Source of the DNA: Rhodocyclales bacterium
GTDB lineage: Bacteria > Pseudomonadota > Gammaproteobacteria > Burkholderiales > Rhodocyclaceae
Length of the DNA: 64,000 nt
Direction of reading: 5' to 3'
NCBI GenBank assembly: GCA_026399435.1
Contig: JAPLQX010000019.1
Location: 1 to 64,000, forward strand
The notes under the pieces are model-generated. The model was not told the origin of the DNA. It saw only the letters and a list, made by a program, of their open reading frames with translations, and did not search any database. Position 1 is the first letter of the stretch, and each line of letters begins with the position of its first letter. The position numbers and the translations under genes are program-made. Of the stretch, positions 41,825 to 51,222 are shown one piece after another.

Positions 41825-44800
41825 ATGGCTGAATTCCTTGCCCTGCGGGGCTCCGCTGCGTTTTCGGCGTCCCGTCTCGCGCGTCTGCAAAAGACTGTCG
41901 GCGAAACCGTTCCCGGCGTCGGATTAATTGCCGAGCACTGGTATTTCATCGAACTCGAGGCACCGCTGAGCGCAGAGGAAATTGCCCGGCTAAAGGACTT
42001 GCTGGGAATTCCGGCCACGCTCCCTGCGCCGCCGGGCGGCGATCTGCTGTTGGTTACGCCGCGTGTGGGCACGATTTCGCCATGGAGTTCCAAGGCCACC
42101 GACATTGCGCGCAATTGCGGGTTTGCGGCGGTGAAACGGATCGAGCGTGCAGTTGCGTACCATGCGGCCTTTCATGTTTCGGGCGCCCGCGGCAGTGCAG
42201 AAGGAAAGTCGGCGCTGGCGGCACGCCTCCATGACCGCATGACCGAGTCGGTACTCGATTCCATCGATGCGGCTCGGGCACTGTTCCATCACGTCGCGCC
42301 GCAGCCTCTGACCAGGGTGGACCTGCTGGGCGGCGGGCGCGACGCGCTGGTGAAGGCCAACACCGGACTGGGCCTCGCGCTTTCCGCCGACGAGATCGAT
42401 TACCTGGTGGAGAACTTCGGCAAGCTGGGGCGCAATCCCACCGATGTCGAACTCATGATGTTCGCCCAGGCCAATTCAGAGCATTGCCGACACAAGATCT
42501 TCAACGCGAGCTGGACGGTGGATGGCGAGCAGCAGCCGCTGTCGCTGTTCGGCATGATCCGCGAAACGCACAAGGCGCATCCCGAAGGCACGGTGGTGGC
42601 CTATTCGGACAATGCCTCCGTCATCGAGGGGGCCTCGATCCGCCGCTTCTATCCGCGGGCCGATCGCGGCTACGCCTACAGCGAGCAGACCACGCATATT
42701 CTGGCCAAGGTCGAGACGCACAACCATCCGACGGCAATCTCGCCCTTCCCCGGCGCGGCGACCGGATCGGGGGGCGAGATTCGCGACGAGGGGGCGACCG
42801 GGCGCGGCTCGAAGCCCAAGGCCGGCCTATGCGGTTTTTCGGTGTCCGACCTGCGGATTCCCGGCTACGCGCAGCCGTGGGAATCGGGCTACGGCAAACC
42901 CGAGCGCATCGCCTCGGCGCTCGACATCATGATCGAAGGCCCGATCGGTGCCGCCGCCTTCAACAACGAATTCGGCCGACCCAATCTGGCCGGCTACTTC
43001 CGCAGCTTCGAGCAGGATTTCAACGGCGAGATGCGCGGCTATCACAAGCCGATCATGATCGCCGGCGGCCTCGGCAACATTGCCGCCGAGCACTCGTTCA
43101 AGATTCAATTCCCTGCGGGCAGTTTGCTGATCCAGCTGGGCGGCCCGGGTATGCTGATCGGCCTCGGTGGTGGCGCGGCGTCGTCGATGGCGACCGGCGC
43201 GAATACCGCCGACCTCGATTTCGCCTCGGTGCAGCGCGGCAATCCGGAGATCCAGCGCCGCGCGCAGGAAGTCATTGACAGATGCTGGCAGCAGGGCGAC
43301 GGCAATCCGATCCTGGCCATCCATGACGTCGGTGCCGGCGGTATTTCCAACGCCATGCCGGAACTCGCTCACGATGCGGGTCGCGGCGCAGCCTTCGATC
43401 TGCGCGCGATCCCCAGCGAAGAGCCGGGCATGAGCCCGCGCGAAATCTGGAGCAACGAGGCGCAGGAACGCTACGTGCTGGCCATTGCGCCCGAGCGTCT
43501 GGCGGAGTTCCGCGCCTTGTGTGAGCGCGAGCGCTGTCCCTTTGCGGTGCTTGGGGTCGCCACCGACGACGGCCAGCTCACGGTGAAGGACGATCACTTC
43601 GGCAACAAGCCCGTCGATATGCCGATGGAAGTCCTGCTCGGCAAGGCGCCGAAACTGCATCGCGACGCGCATCGCCAACAGGTTTCCATGCCGCCGCTGA
43701 AGGTCGCGGACATCGACCTGAAGGAGGCTGCGCTGCGTGTGCTGCGCCTTCCAGCAGTGGCCTCGAAGAATTTCCTGATCACCATCGGCGATCGCAGCGT
43801 CGGCGGTTTTACGGCGCGCGACCAGCTGGTCGGCCCCTGGCAGGTGCCGGTGGCCGATGTGGCTGTTACCACAATGGGCTACGACACCGTGCGCGGCGAG
43901 TGTTTCGCCATGGGCGAGCGCACGCCGTTGGCGCTGCTCGACGCCGCGGCCTCGGGCCGCATGGCCGTCGGTGAGGCGCTCACCAATCTGGCGGCAGCGG
44001 ATGTCGGCGACATCGGCAGGATCAAGCTGTCGGCCAACTGGATGGCGGCGGCTGGCCACGGCCACGAGGACGCCGCGCTGTTCGATACCGTGAAGGCGGT
44101 CGGCATTGAATTCTGCCCGGCGCTCGGTGTTTCGATTCCGGTCGGCAAGGATTCGCTGTCGATGCGCACGAAGTGGGACGAGCAGGGCGTGGCGAAACAG
44201 GTGATCGCGCCCTTGTCGCTGATCGTCACGGCCTTCGCCGCGGTAGATGACGTACGCCGCACGCTGACGCCGCAACTGCGGCCGGACGCCGAGGCGGGCG
44301 AAACCGAACTGCTGCTGGTCGATCTTGGGCAGGGCCGCAACCGGCTCGGCGGCTCTGCTCTGGCGCAGGTCTATGGCGTCAGCGGCGATGTCGTGCCGGA
44401 CGTCGATGCCGCGTCGCTCAAGACCTTCTTCGGCGCGATCCAGCGACTGAACCGCGATGGAAAAATTCTCGCCTACCATGATCGCTCCGACGGCGGCCTG
44501 TGGGCGACCGTCTGCGAAATGAGTTTCGCCTCGCATGTCGGCGTCTCGCTCAATCTGGATGGACTCTGCTTCGACCCGCTGATGAACGACGTCGACGGCA
44601 GCGAGCGCTTTCCGCAGATTGCCGGCCGCTTGCGCGACCGCGTGATCACGGCCCTGTTCAACGAGGAACTCGGCGCCGTGCTGCAGATCCGCCGCGAGGA
44701 CCGTGTGGCCGTGATGCAGACCTTGCGCGACGCCGGCCTTGGCGCCTGCACCCATGCCATCGGCACCACCAACACGGCCGACGAAGTACGCGTCTGGCGC

Positions 44801-45820
44801 AACGCCAAGCCGGTGTTTTCCGCCCGCCGCAGTGACTTGCAGCGCACCTGGAGCGAAGTCAGTTTCCAGATCGCCCGGCTGCGCGACGACCCGGTCTGCG
44901 CGCAGGAAGAGTTCGACGCCTTGCTCGATGAGGCGAATCCGGGCTTGTCGATGACGCTGATTACTTCTGCCGGCGCAGCCGGCAGCCAATCGGTAGCCCC
45001 CTCCCCCGGGGAGGAGGACGGGGGGGGGGCTCACATTGGGCCGCAGGCAATCCGAGGCCAAAGGCCGAGGATTGCCATCCTGCGCGAGCAGGGCGTCAAT
45101 GGCCATGTCGAAATGGCGGCTGCCTTCGAGCGGGCCGGCTTCGCGCCCTACGACGTGCACATGTCCGACCTGCAGGCGGGGCGCATCCATCTGGCCGACT
45201 TCAAGGGACTCGCGGCGTGCGGCGGCTTCTCCTATGGCGACGTGCTGGGCGCAGGTCAGGGCTGGGCCAAGTCGGTACTGTTCAACGACCGCCTGCGCGA
45301 CGAATTCGCGGCCTTCTTCGTTCGCGCCGACAGCTTCGCGCTGGGCGTCTGCAACGGCTGCCAGATGATGGCGCACCTCGCTCCGATCATCCCCGGCGCG
45401 CAGGACTGGCCGACCTTCCAGCGCAACCGCAGCGAACAGTTCGAGGCGCGCGTCGTGATGGTCGAAATTCCGCCATCGAGTTCCATCTTTCTCGCCGGCA
45501 TGGCCGGCTCGAAACTGCCCGTGGTGGTCAGCCACGGCGAAGGTCGTGCAGAGTTTTCCGGCAGCCAGACCGGCAAGGCCTTGGTGGCCATGCGCTACAT
45601 CGACAATCGCGGCGCGACGGCCAGCTCCTACCCATTCAACCCCAACGGCTCGCCGGAGGGTCTGGCCGGCGTGACCACTGCCGACGGCCGCTTCACCATC
45701 ATGATGCCGCATCCCGAGCGGACCTTCCGCAGCCTGCAGATGTCGTGGCAACCCCCCGGGTTGGGCGACGATGCACCCTGGCTCGCAATGTTCCGCAACG
45801 CACGAAGCTGGCTCGGATAA
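41825..45820 (+). CDS. purL: Phosphoribosylformylglycinamidine synthase (large single-chain PurL)
   Basis: The 1331-residue enzyme converts FGAR to FGAM in purine synthesis. Order: N-terminal PurS-like domain; linker; two AIRS-like halves ([40 protein letters not shown]); C-terminal glutaminase from about residue 1083, with nucleophile Cys in [12 protein letters not shown] and HPER near the end. The linker before the glutaminase (about 1053-1082, [20 protein letters not shown]) is encoded by a G/C-run repeat and replaces the usual D-x-x-A-P type linker. The reading frame is intact. Confidence 0.97.
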   Translation: MAEFLALRGSAAFSASRLARLQKTVGETVPGVGLIAEHWYFIELEAPLSAEEIARLKDLLGIPATLPAPPGGDLLLVTPRVGTISPWSSKATDIARNCGFAAVKRIERAVAYHAAFHVSGARGSAEGKSALAARLHDRMTESVLDSIDAARALFHHVAPQPLTRVDLLGGGRDALVKANTGLGLALSADEIDYLVENFGKLGRNPTDVELMMFAQANSEHCRHKIFNASWTVDGEQQPLSLFGMIRETHKAHPEGTVVAYSDNASVIEGASIRRFYPRADRGYAYSEQTTHILAKVETHNHPTAISPFPGAATGSGGEIRDEGATGRGSKPKAGLCGFSVSDLRIPGYAQPWESGYGKPERIASALDIMIEGPIGAAAFNNEFGRPNLAGYFRSFEQDFNGEMRGYHKPIMIAGGLGNIAAEHSFKIQFPAGSLLIQLGGPGMLIGLGGGAASSMATGANTADLDFASVQRGNPEIQRRAQEVIDRCWQQGDGNPILAIHDVGAGGISNAMPELAHDAGRGAAFDLRAIPSEEPGMSPREIWSNEAQERYVLAIAPERLAEFRALCERERCPFAVLGVATDDGQLTVKDDHFGNKPVDMPMEVLLGKAPKLHRDAHRQQVSMPPLKVADIDLKEAALRVLRLPAVASKNFLITIGDRSVGGFTARDQLVGPWQVPVADVAVTTMGYDTVRGECFAMGERTPLALLDAAASGRMAVGEALTNLAAADVGDIGRIKLSANWMAAAGHGHEDAALFDTVKAVGIEFCPALGVSIPVGKDSLSMRTKWDEQGVAKQVIAPLSLIVTAFAAVDDVRRTLTPQLRPDAEAGETELLLVDLGQGRNRLGGSALAQVYGVSGDVVPDVDAASLKTFFGAIQRLNRDGKILAYHDRSDGGLWATVCEMSFASHVGVSLNLDGLCFDPLMNDVDGSERFPQIAGRLRDRVITALFNEELGAVLQIRREDRVAVMQTLRDAGLGACTHAIGTTNTADEVRVWRNAKPVFSARRSDLQRTWSEVSFQIARLRDDPVCAQEEFDALLDEANPGLSMTLITSAGAAGSQSVAPSPGEEDGGGAHIGPQAIRGQRPRIAILREQGVNGHVEMAAAFERAGFAPYDVHMSDLQAGRIHLADFKGLAACGGFSYGDVLGAGQGWAKSVLFNDRLRDEFAAFFVRADSFALGVCNGCQMMAHLAPIIPGAQDWPTFQRNRSEQFEARVVMVEIPPSSSIFLAGMAGSKLPVVVSHGEGRAEFSGSQTGKALVAMRYIDNRGATASSYPFNPNGSPEGLAGVTTADGRFTIMMPHPERTFRSLQMSWQPPGLGDDAPWLAMFRNARSWLG
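44995..45031. repeat. C-run/G-run palindromic repeat inside purL
   Basis: CCCCCTCCCCCGGGGAGGAGG followed by a run of G. It is related to 48018-48050 (CCCCCTTCCCCGGGAAGGGGG, then GGGGGG). It is an extragenic-type palindrome carried in frame in the linker before the glutaminase domain. A second perfect-armed hairpin (GGCAATCC/GGATTGCC with inner GGCC/GGCC) follows at 45045-45075. Confidence 0.75.
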
Positions 45821-45869
45821 AAGTTCCCAAAGGGACGCACCGCGCTGGTGCTGGGCGTAGGCGGGAATT

Positions 45870-45921
45870 CGCGGAGCACTGCTCCGCGCCGCCGTAGCCG
45901 GCCGACTGTGCAAAGTCGGCC
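45870..45921. repeat. Two perfect extragenic hairpins after purL
   Basis: CGCGGAGC/GCTCCGCG (45870-45877 with 45881-45888, loop ACT) and GGCCGACT/AGTCGGCC (45900-45907 with 45914-45921). They lie in the 206-bp convergent purL-parvulin gap, ahead of a dispersed repeat copy and a terminator. Confidence 0.65.
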
Positions 45922-45942
45922 GTGGAGGGACGGCGCTGAAAT

Positions 45943-45982
45943 ACCGCGAGGATACTGTCCCCGCCTCCCGCGGGGACATAAA
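45943..45982 (-). repeat. GGGACGGTATCC-family hairpin repeat, copy 3
   Basis: On the plus strand GGATACTGTCCCCG, CCTCC, CGGGGACATAA. It is the same element as copy 2 with one change in the ACGGTATCC core. It lies between convergent genes, the normal site for such an element. Confidence 0.75.
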
Positions 45983-46010
45983 AAACGGGAGCCGCGGCTC
46001 CCGTTTTTTT
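45981..46010. terminator. Bidirectional rho-independent terminator
   Basis: AAAAA, CGGGAGCC, loop GC, GGCTCCCG, then seven T (46004-46010). The perfect 8-bp GC stem with A-tract and T-tract serves both purL and the parvulin gene. Confidence 0.92.
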
Positions 46011-46026
46011 ATGCTGCGGTTCCGGT

Positions 46027-46827
46027 TTACTCGACCTTGGCCTTGGCGCGCAGGTCGTCGATGTGCTTTTGCACCATGCGCTGCGTCAGTTGCTGGCCGA
46101 TCTGGCCCTTGGCCTCGTCGAGGCCCGGCAGCTTGAGTTCGCGGGTGTCCTCGAGCTGGATGACGTGCCAGCCGAAGTCGCTCTTCACCGGGGTTTCGGT
46201 GAACTTGCCTTTTTCCAGCTTGGTCATCGCCTCCGAGAAGGACGGCACGAACGAGGCAGGGTTGGCCCAGCCGAGATCGCCGCCGCGATCCTTCGAGCCG
46301 GGATCCTTGGAATCCTTGGCCAAGTCTTCGATTTTCTCGCCCTTTTTCATCTTGGCGATGATCGCCTTGGCGTCATCTTCCTTCTCGACGAGGATATGAC
46401 GGGCCTTGTATTCCTTGTTGCCGAGCTTGGCCGTGATGTCCGTGTATTCCTTCTTGATCTGATCCTCGGTGACCGGATGGGTTTTCACGTAGTCGTTGAG
46501 GTAGGCGCCGATCAGCACGCCCTGGCGGGCGAGATCCACCTGGCCTTGAACCTCGGGCTTCTTGTCGAAGCCTTTCTTGATCGATTCCTGCGTCAGGATT
46601 TCGCGGCGAACGAGTTCTTCGGTGACGGCCTTGCGCAGTTCCGGGGAGTCAGGCTGACCCTGAGCTGCCTGACCGGCGATCAGTGCATCGGCGCGGACCT
46701 TGGGGATAGCCTTGCCATTGACGGTGGCGAATGTCGCCGAATCTTTTTTCTGGGCAAAGGCGGGAGCTGCGCTCACCGATACGGCGAAGGCAAGCAGGAT
46801 GGCGTGGCGGAGAGTGCGATTCATCAT
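46027..46827 (-). CDS. Periplasmic parvulin-type peptidyl-prolyl isomerase
   Basis: The 266-residue PpiC/SurA-like foldase has a signal peptide (HAILLAFAVSVSAAPAFAQ, cleavage near AFA). An N-terminal helical region precedes one parvulin domain at about 140-230 (KARHILVEKEDDAKAIIAKM; DRGGDLGWANPASFVPSFSE; SDFGWHVIQLED). It helps fold exported proteins. Two tandem ATGs exist; AGGA sits better before the second (46824). It is followed upstream on the same strand by bolA. Confidence 0.92.
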   Translation of the reverse strand: MMNRTLRHAILLAFAVSVSAAPAFAQKKDSATFATVNGKAIPKVRADALIAGQAAQGQPDSPELRKAVTEELVRREILTQESIKKGFDKKPEVQGQVDLARQGVLIGAYLNDYVKTHPVTEDQIKKEYTDITAKLGNKEYKARHILVEKEDDAKAIIAKMKKGEKIEDLAKDSKDPGSKDRGGDLGWANPASFVPSFSEAMTKLEKGKFTETPVKSDFGWHVIQLEDTRELKLPGLDEAKGQIGQQLTQRMVQKHIDDLRAKAKVE

Positions 46828-46856
46828 GGTTCCTGAATGGTGTTTTACGGGAATTG

Positions 46857-47120
46857 TCAGTTTTCGTCGGGGGTTCTTGCGGTGATGCTGAGTGCGTGAA
46901 TTTCCCGCTTCATCAGCGGGCCCAAGGCATCATACACCAAGCGATGCCTTTCCATTGTCCTGCAACCGGCGAAGCGCGGCGAGACAATGGCCAGCCGGAA
47001 ATGGCCGCCGCCGCTCCTGGCGCCGGCGTGGCCGGCATGCTTGGCCGAGTCGTCGATGATCTCGATGCTGACGGGGTCGAGCGCGGCAAGGCTGGCGCGC
47101 ATGGCGTCGATCACGCTCAT
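46857..47120 (-). CDS. bolA: BolA family protein
   Basis: The 87-residue BolA/IbaG-fold protein has [20 protein letters not shown] near residues 18-37 and the signature [20 protein letters not shown]. BolA proteins partner monothiol glutaredoxins in iron-sulfur handling. It overlaps the YciI gene by 4 nt. Together with yciI and yciB it forms a compact minus-strand set that is common in betaproteobacteria. The BolA versus IbaG subgroup was not resolved. Confidence 0.9.
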   Translation of the reverse strand: MSVIDAMRASLAALDPVSIEIIDDSAKHAGHAGARSGGGHFRLAIVSPRFAGCRTMERHRLVYDALGPLMKREIHALSITARTPDEN

Positions 47121-47422
47121 GACCTGGGGAATACCTGCTTGAAGGGACTCACCGTGACGCGGGCATAAACGCCCGCGGCGACATAGGGATCGGCGTCGGC
47201 CCAGGTCTGCGCCGCGGCAAGCGAGTCGAACTCGGCCACGATCAGGCTGCCGGAAAAACCGGCAGGTCCGGGATCGGGGCTGTCGATCGCGGGAAGAGGG
47301 CCGCCCAGAACCATGCGTCCGGCGGCTTCCAGTTCGACCAGGCGAGCGAGGTGGGCGGGGCGGCTGGCGAGACGTTGATCAAGGCTGTTCGGCACGTCTT
47401 CGCCGACGATGGCGTAAAGCAT
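47117..47422 (-). CDS. yciI: YciI family protein
   Basis: The 101-residue dimeric alpha/beta-barrel-like protein opens [20 protein letters not shown] and has [20 protein letters not shown] and [19 protein letters not shown], the conserved His and Asp regions of the YciI family. The exact reaction is unknown. The start at 47422 is fixed by homology and by one-base overlap with the yciB stop. It lies between yciB and bolA. Confidence 0.92.
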   Translation of the reverse strand: MLYAIVGEDVPNSLDQRLASRPAHLARLVELEAAGRMVLGGPLPAIDSPDPGPAGFSGSLIVAEFDSLAAAQTWADADPYVAAGVYARVTVSPFKQVFPRS

Positions 47423-47958
47423 TACTGTTTTTCCTCCGGAATGTATTTGGCGAGCACCATGCCCTGGATGACGATGAAAACAATCATCAATCCCATGCCG
47501 CCGAACAGCTTGAAGCTGACCCAGGTATCGGTGCTGAAGTTGAACGCGACCCACAGGTTGACCACGCCCATGACGGCGAAAAAACCTATCCAGGCGAAAT
47601 TCAGCCGGCTCCAGATTGCTTCAGGCAGCTGAATCTCCTTGGCCAGCATGGCGCGAATCAGGTTCTTGCCAAAGAATTGCGCCGAGCCGAACAGGGTGGC
47701 CGCGAACAGCCAGTAGAGTACTGTCGGCTTCCACTTGATGAAGGTTTCGTCGTGCAGGATCAGGGTCGCGCCGCCAAAAACCACCACCAGAGCGAGGCTG
47801 ATCCAGAGCATCGTGTCCACCTTGCCGTGGCGATGCCAGACCCAGCCGATCTGCGACGCCGTCGCTGCAATCACCACGCCGGTGGCGATGTAGATGTCGA
47901 ATGCCTTGAAAGCGGCAAAGAACAGGATGATCGGGAAGAGGTCGAATAGGAATTTCAT
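47422..47958 (-). CDS. yciB: Inner membrane-spanning protein YciB (septation protein A)
   Basis: The 178-residue protein has five or so membrane helices, opening [20 protein letters not shown]. Conserved: [18 protein letters not shown] and [21 protein letters not shown]. The family affects cell envelope synthesis and septation. Standard length. It is the first gene of the minus-strand yciB-yciI-bolA set, with the msrB gene upstream on the same strand. Confidence 0.95.
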   Translation of the reverse strand: MKFLFDLFPIILFFAAFKAFDIYIATGVVIAATASQIGWVWHRHGKVDTMLWISLALVVVFGGATLILHDETFIKWKPTVLYWLFAATLFGSAQFFGKNLIRAMLAKEIQLPEAIWSRLNFAWIGFFAVMGVVNLWVAFNFSTDTWVSFKLFGGMGLMIVFIVIQGMVLAKYIPEEKQ

Positions 47959-48011
47959 GAACGGGATTATAAGGCGCGGCAGTCGGGTGCCAATCGAGCG
48001 CAGCGAGCAAA

Positions 48012-48452
48012 TCAGTTACCCCCTTCCCCGGGAAGGGGGTGGGGGGATGGTTCTTCAACAGCTAAATTCAGCGAAGCTGAATTTATGCAGTAGCGCAGGC
48101 CTGTCGGTGCCGGTCCATCGGTAAAGACGTGGCCCAGATGGGCGCCGCAGTTGCTGCAGACGACCTCGGTGCGGCGCATGAAAAGGCTGTTGTCGTCAAT
48201 CTCGGTGATGCCTCGCGCATCGACAGGCGCAGTGAAGCTGGGCCAGCCGCAGCCGGAATCGAACTTTGCGGCTGATTGGAACAGGGGCTCGCCGCACCCT
48301 ATGCAGCGATAGGTGCCGGGATCCTTGCAGTCCCAGTATTCGCCGCTGAAGGCACGCTCAGTGCCTTTTTCGCGGGCGACGTGATACTGCATGGGCGTGA
48401 GCTGCGCACGCCATTCGGCTTCGGTCTTGGTGATCTTCGGTTTATTGCTCAT
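48012..48452 (-). CDS. msrB: Peptide-methionine (R)-S-oxide reductase MsrB
   Basis: The 146-residue repair enzyme reduces methionine-R-sulfoxide. Two zinc CxxC pairs ([19 protein letters not shown]), substrate site [10 protein letters not shown] and the catalytic Cys in [12 protein letters not shown]. The usual C-terminus is near SASLNL; the remaining 16 or so residues ([16 protein letters not shown]) are encoded by the repeat at 48018-48050, so the tail is acquired. The active site is intact. Confidence 0.95.
   Translation of the reverse strand: MSNKPKITKTEAEWRAQLTPMQYHVAREKGTERAFSGEYWDCKDPGTYRCIGCGEPLFQSAAKFDSGCGWPSFTAPVDARGITEIDDNSLFMRRTEVVCSNCGAHLGHVFTDGPAPTGLRYCINSASLNLAVEEPSPHPLPGEGGN
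48018..48050. repeat. C-run/G-run palindromic repeat (3' end of msrB)
   Basis: CCCCCTTCCCCGGGAAGGGGG is a perfect palindromic core, followed by T and GGGGGG. Same type as the element inside purL. Read on the minus strand it encodes [12 protein letters not shown] and the stop region of MsrB. Confidence 0.8.
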
Positions 48453-48474
48453 GAGTTCCCTCCGGGGCGCTGAC

Positions 48475-48480
48475 TATAAT
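48475..48480 (+). promoter_or_regulatory. Predicted -10 element upstream of dadA
   Basis: Perfect TATAAT in the 127-bp divergent msrB-dadA gap. The -35 is poor. The dispersed repeat copy 4 would lie inside the transcribed leader. Confidence 0.4.
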
Positions 48481-48520
48481 CCTGCCCATGGCGATTGAGA
48501 TCAACGGTTGCACAAAAAAG

Positions 48521-48567
48521 CTTATGTCCCTGGAGCTTGCGACGGGGACGGTATCCCCTGGTGGGAT
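48521..48567 (+). repeat. GGGACGGTATCC-family hairpin repeat, copy 4
   Basis: CTTATGTCCCTGGAGC, then GACGGGGACGGTATCCCC and TGGTGGGAT. Nearly collinear with the reverse of copy 2. It lies directly upstream of the dadA start and is open in its frame, but dadA homology begins only at 48580. Confidence 0.8.
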
Positions 48568-48579
48568 CAGGGCGATGCG

Positions 48580-49836
48580 ATGCGCGTGACCGTGCTCGGT
48601 GCTGGTGTGGTTGGCGTGACGAGTGCCTGGTACTTGGCGGTGGATGGGCATGACGTCACGGTGATCGAGCGGCAGCCGCTGCCGGCGCAGGAGACCAGTT
48701 TCGCCAACGGCGGCCAGATATCGGTCAGCCATGCCGAGCCTTGGGCCAATCCGCAGGCCCCGTTGAAGGCGCTGAAATGGATGGGGCGCGAAGATGCCCC
48801 CTTGCTGTGGCGCCTGAGGGCCGATCCCGCGCAATGGGCCTGGGGCCTGCGCTTCCTGCGGGAATGCACGGCGGCGCGGGCGCGAGCCAATGTCGGTGCC
48901 ATCGTGCGCCTCGGGCTGGCGAGTCGCACCGCCTTGCAGTCGCTGCGGCGGGAACTGGCGCTCGAATACGACCATCTCGAGCGCGGCATCCTGCATTTCT
49001 ATACCGATCCCGGTGAGTTCGAGCATGCGCTGCCGCAGGCGGCGCTGATGCGCGAATTCGGTTGTGATCGGGTGCCGAAGACGGCGGCCGAGTGCCTTGC
49101 GATCGAGCCGGCACTGGCGGGCTCGCGGGTCCCGGTGGTGGGTGGAACCCATACCGCCGGCGACGAATCGGGCGATGCTAGACGATTCACCGAGGCCGTG
49201 GCGCAGCATGCCGCAGCCCGAGGCGTGCGCTTCCGTTATGGCGAAACCGTGACCGCTCTTCTGCGCGAAGGCGACAGCTTCGCCGGCGTGCGTCTGGCGT
49301 CGGAGGAAACCGTGCGCGCCGACCTGACCGTCCTCGCGCTGGGCAGCTACTCGCCGCTGCTGTTGCGGCCACTGGGCGTGAGTCTGCCGGTCTATCCGGC
49401 CAAGGGCTATTCGGCGACGCTGACGCTGCCGGAAGGCGTGGCGGCGCCATCGGTGAGCCTCACCGACGACGGGCACAAGATCGTGATTTCCCGTCTCGGG
49501 CAGACCCTGCGCGTGGCCGGCACGGCGGAATTCAATGGCTACGATACCTCGCTCAACGAGGCCCGCTGTGCGGCGTTGCTGACCCGCACCCGCGAGATTT
49601 TCCCTGCCCTGGAGGCGGTGAGCCAGGTCGAGTACTGGGCGGGACTGCGGCCTGCCACTCCGGGCAATGTGCCGCTGATCGGCGACATGGCCGCCGCCGG
49701 CCTGGCCGGCTTGTGGCTCAACACCGGCCACGGTACGCTGGGCTGGACCCTGGCCTGCGGTTCGGCGCGGCTGCTGGCCGATCTGGTGGCGGGCCGCGAT
49801 CCGGGCATCGAGGCGGCGCCTTACCGGTTCCAGTAA
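48580..49836 (+). CDS. dadA: D-amino acid dehydrogenase, small subunit
   Basis: The 418-residue FAD-dependent DadA-type dehydrogenase oxidises D-amino acids at the membrane. Dinucleotide motif VLGAGVVGVTSAWYLAVDGH at the N-terminus, then SFANGGQISVSHAEPWANP, and the C-terminal LRPATPGNVPLIGD and NTGHGTLGWTLACGSARLLA. The start is set by the FAD motif; the frame is open 24 codons further up through a repeat, which I exclude. The alanine racemase gene lies elsewhere in the window, so D-Ala catabolism is possible. Confidence 0.95.
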   Translation: MRVTVLGAGVVGVTSAWYLAVDGHDVTVIERQPLPAQETSFANGGQISVSHAEPWANPQAPLKALKWMGREDAPLLWRLRADPAQWAWGLRFLRECTAARARANVGAIVRLGLASRTALQSLRRELALEYDHLERGILHFYTDPGEFEHALPQAALMREFGCDRVPKTAAECLAIEPALAGSRVPVVGGTHTAGDESGDARRFTEAVAQHAAARGVRFRYGETVTALLREGDSFAGVRLASEETVRADLTVLALGSYSPLLLRPLGVSLPVYPAKGYSATLTLPEGVAAPSVSLTDDGHKIVISRLGQTLRVAGTAEFNGYDTSLNEARCAALLTRTREIFPALEAVSQVEYWAGLRPATPGNVPLIGDMAAAGLAGLWLNTGHGTLGWTLACGSARLLADLVAGRDPGIEAAPYRFQ

Positions 49837-49911
49837 CCGGCGTCTCGCCATCCGCTACGGCGAGGAGAGCGTTTTTTGCTCGACCGCCTTGTAGCGCAGT
49901 TGCTTCTATCA

Positions 49912-49921
49912 GCGCCGACTC
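49912..49921 (+). repeat. GCGCCGACTC 10-mer, intergenic copy
   Basis: In the 85-bp convergent gap between dadA and the next gene, at the very 3' end of that gene. Same motif and strand as 39772-39781. The gap also carries CTCGCC/GGCGAG followed by six T, a weak dadA terminator. Confidence 0.5.
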
Positions 49922-51094
49922 TCAGTGCAGATGCCGGGGAGTGGCCTCGGCCTGATCTTCGGGTAGTTCGGCGTGTACCGGCTCGCCTTCGGGATTCGGA
50001 AAGAGCGGGGCGCCGCAGTCGTCGCAGAACTCCAGCGGGAAGCGCTGGTCGAGGATCAGCACGGTGGCGACACCGGCTTCGCGCAGTGCCGTTTCGATCT
50101 GGGCCGGGGTATCGTTGTTTTCATCCTCGTGTTCCAGCAGCGGCCAGACCACGCCATGCACCACGTCGCTGCTGCCGCGCTGGGTGAAGCCGATGCGGTA
50201 TTCCTCGAGCTGGCGATCGTGAAAGGGGGCTACCACCGCGCGCAGTTCGGTGGCTGGCTGATTCAGCACGGTTTGCAGGAAGGCCACGGCCGCGCGCAGC
50301 GACCAGGGTCGCGAGGCGCGGTCGGCATCGCGCACCGCGGCATGGTAGGCCAGCACCGGCAGGAATTCGATGGCACAGGCGGGCAGCAGCGGGCGCAACG
50401 CATCGCCGCCCTGCAGCGCCCATTGGCGGAAGGATTCGGCAGGATCCCCATCGTCTTCCTGCCAGCGGAACAGCGCTGCCCCGCGCGGCGCAGCGACGAC
50501 ACCCAGCAGGTAGCGGGTATCGGAGAGGAAACTCATGGTTTCGGACAGTTGCGTCGGGTCGATTTTCAGGTTGCGGCCATGGACGGCGGCTTTGGCCAGC
50601 TTTTCGGCCAATTGCGCGGTTTCGACGTAGTTTTGCGGCAACTGGTCGGGGCTGAAAATCATGTCGGCGAGGCCGAGCCTGGCGTCGGCGGCCAGGACAT
50701 GGGCTTGCAGGTGAACCCGCACGGCATCCATTTGCGCCTCGGGGATGCTGCCCGACGGAATCTGGAAGCGTGACCAGGCCAGCAGCGGCACCGCTATCAT
50801 CAGCGCATCCATGCCGCTACCGGCCTCGGCGCGGCGCGTTTCGGCGCAGGACTCGATCATGTCGGCCAGTTCGTCATAGGCGCGCGAGGCGCCGTTATAC
50901 AGCTGGTCGAGCACGGCGATCAGGGTTTCCTCCGCGTTGTCGGCCAGCAGGCGGTCGATGTGGGCGGCAAGACGGTCTTCCCAGAAGGCATCCTCGATCC
51001 GGTTCGATGACTGGCTCAGCCGCGTAGCCAGACGCGTCAGAAGTTCTGAGTCCGGCGTCTGGCGGGCGCGGCGCGGAAGGCGGTTGCGTTTCAT
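49922..51094 (-). CDS. DUF2863-like conserved protein
   Basis: The 390-residue cytoplasmic protein opens MKRNRLPRRARQTPDSELLT. It is mostly helical in the first half (AAHIDRLLADNAEETLIAVL; SGMDALMIAVPLLAWSRFQI). The C-terminus carries CDDCGAPLFPNPEGEPVHAE, a possible two-Cys metal knuckle. I associate this pattern with DUF2863, largely betaproteobacterial. Function unknown. It is divergent from the phosphate transport genes, with 128 nt between. Confidence 0.75.
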   Translation of the reverse strand: MKRNRLPRRARQTPDSELLTRLATRLSQSSNRIEDAFWEDRLAAHIDRLLADNAEETLIAVLDQLYNGASRAYDELADMIESCAETRRAEAGSGMDALMIAVPLLAWSRFQIPSGSIPEAQMDAVRVHLQAHVLAADARLGLADMIFSPDQLPQNYVETAQLAEKLAKAAVHGRNLKIDPTQLSETMSFLSDTRYLLGVVAAPRGAALFRWQEDDGDPAESFRQWALQGGDALRPLLPACAIEFLPVLAYHAAVRDADRASRPWSLRAAVAFLQTVLNQPATELRAVVAPFHDRQLEEYRIGFTQRGSSDVVHGVVWPLLEHEDENNDTPAQIETALREAGVATVLILDQRFPLEFCDDCGAPLFPNPEGEPVHAELPEDQAEATPRHLH

Positions 51095-51222
51095 GGGAGG
51101 ATGAGGCCGAAAAATAGGCCGGCAGAAGCGGCGAAGGGGAATTCTACCAGTTGGCCGGAAGCGGGGTTGGCTGCCAGAAACTGCTAAACTCCGCGTGTTT
51201 TTTTTGCCAGCGGTGGTGCCCG

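Noticed and set aside
42827-45979. A 1050-codon open frame on the minus strand
   Set aside because: Fully antisense to purL, whose family motifs and domain order are unmistakable. The antisense product has no family features.
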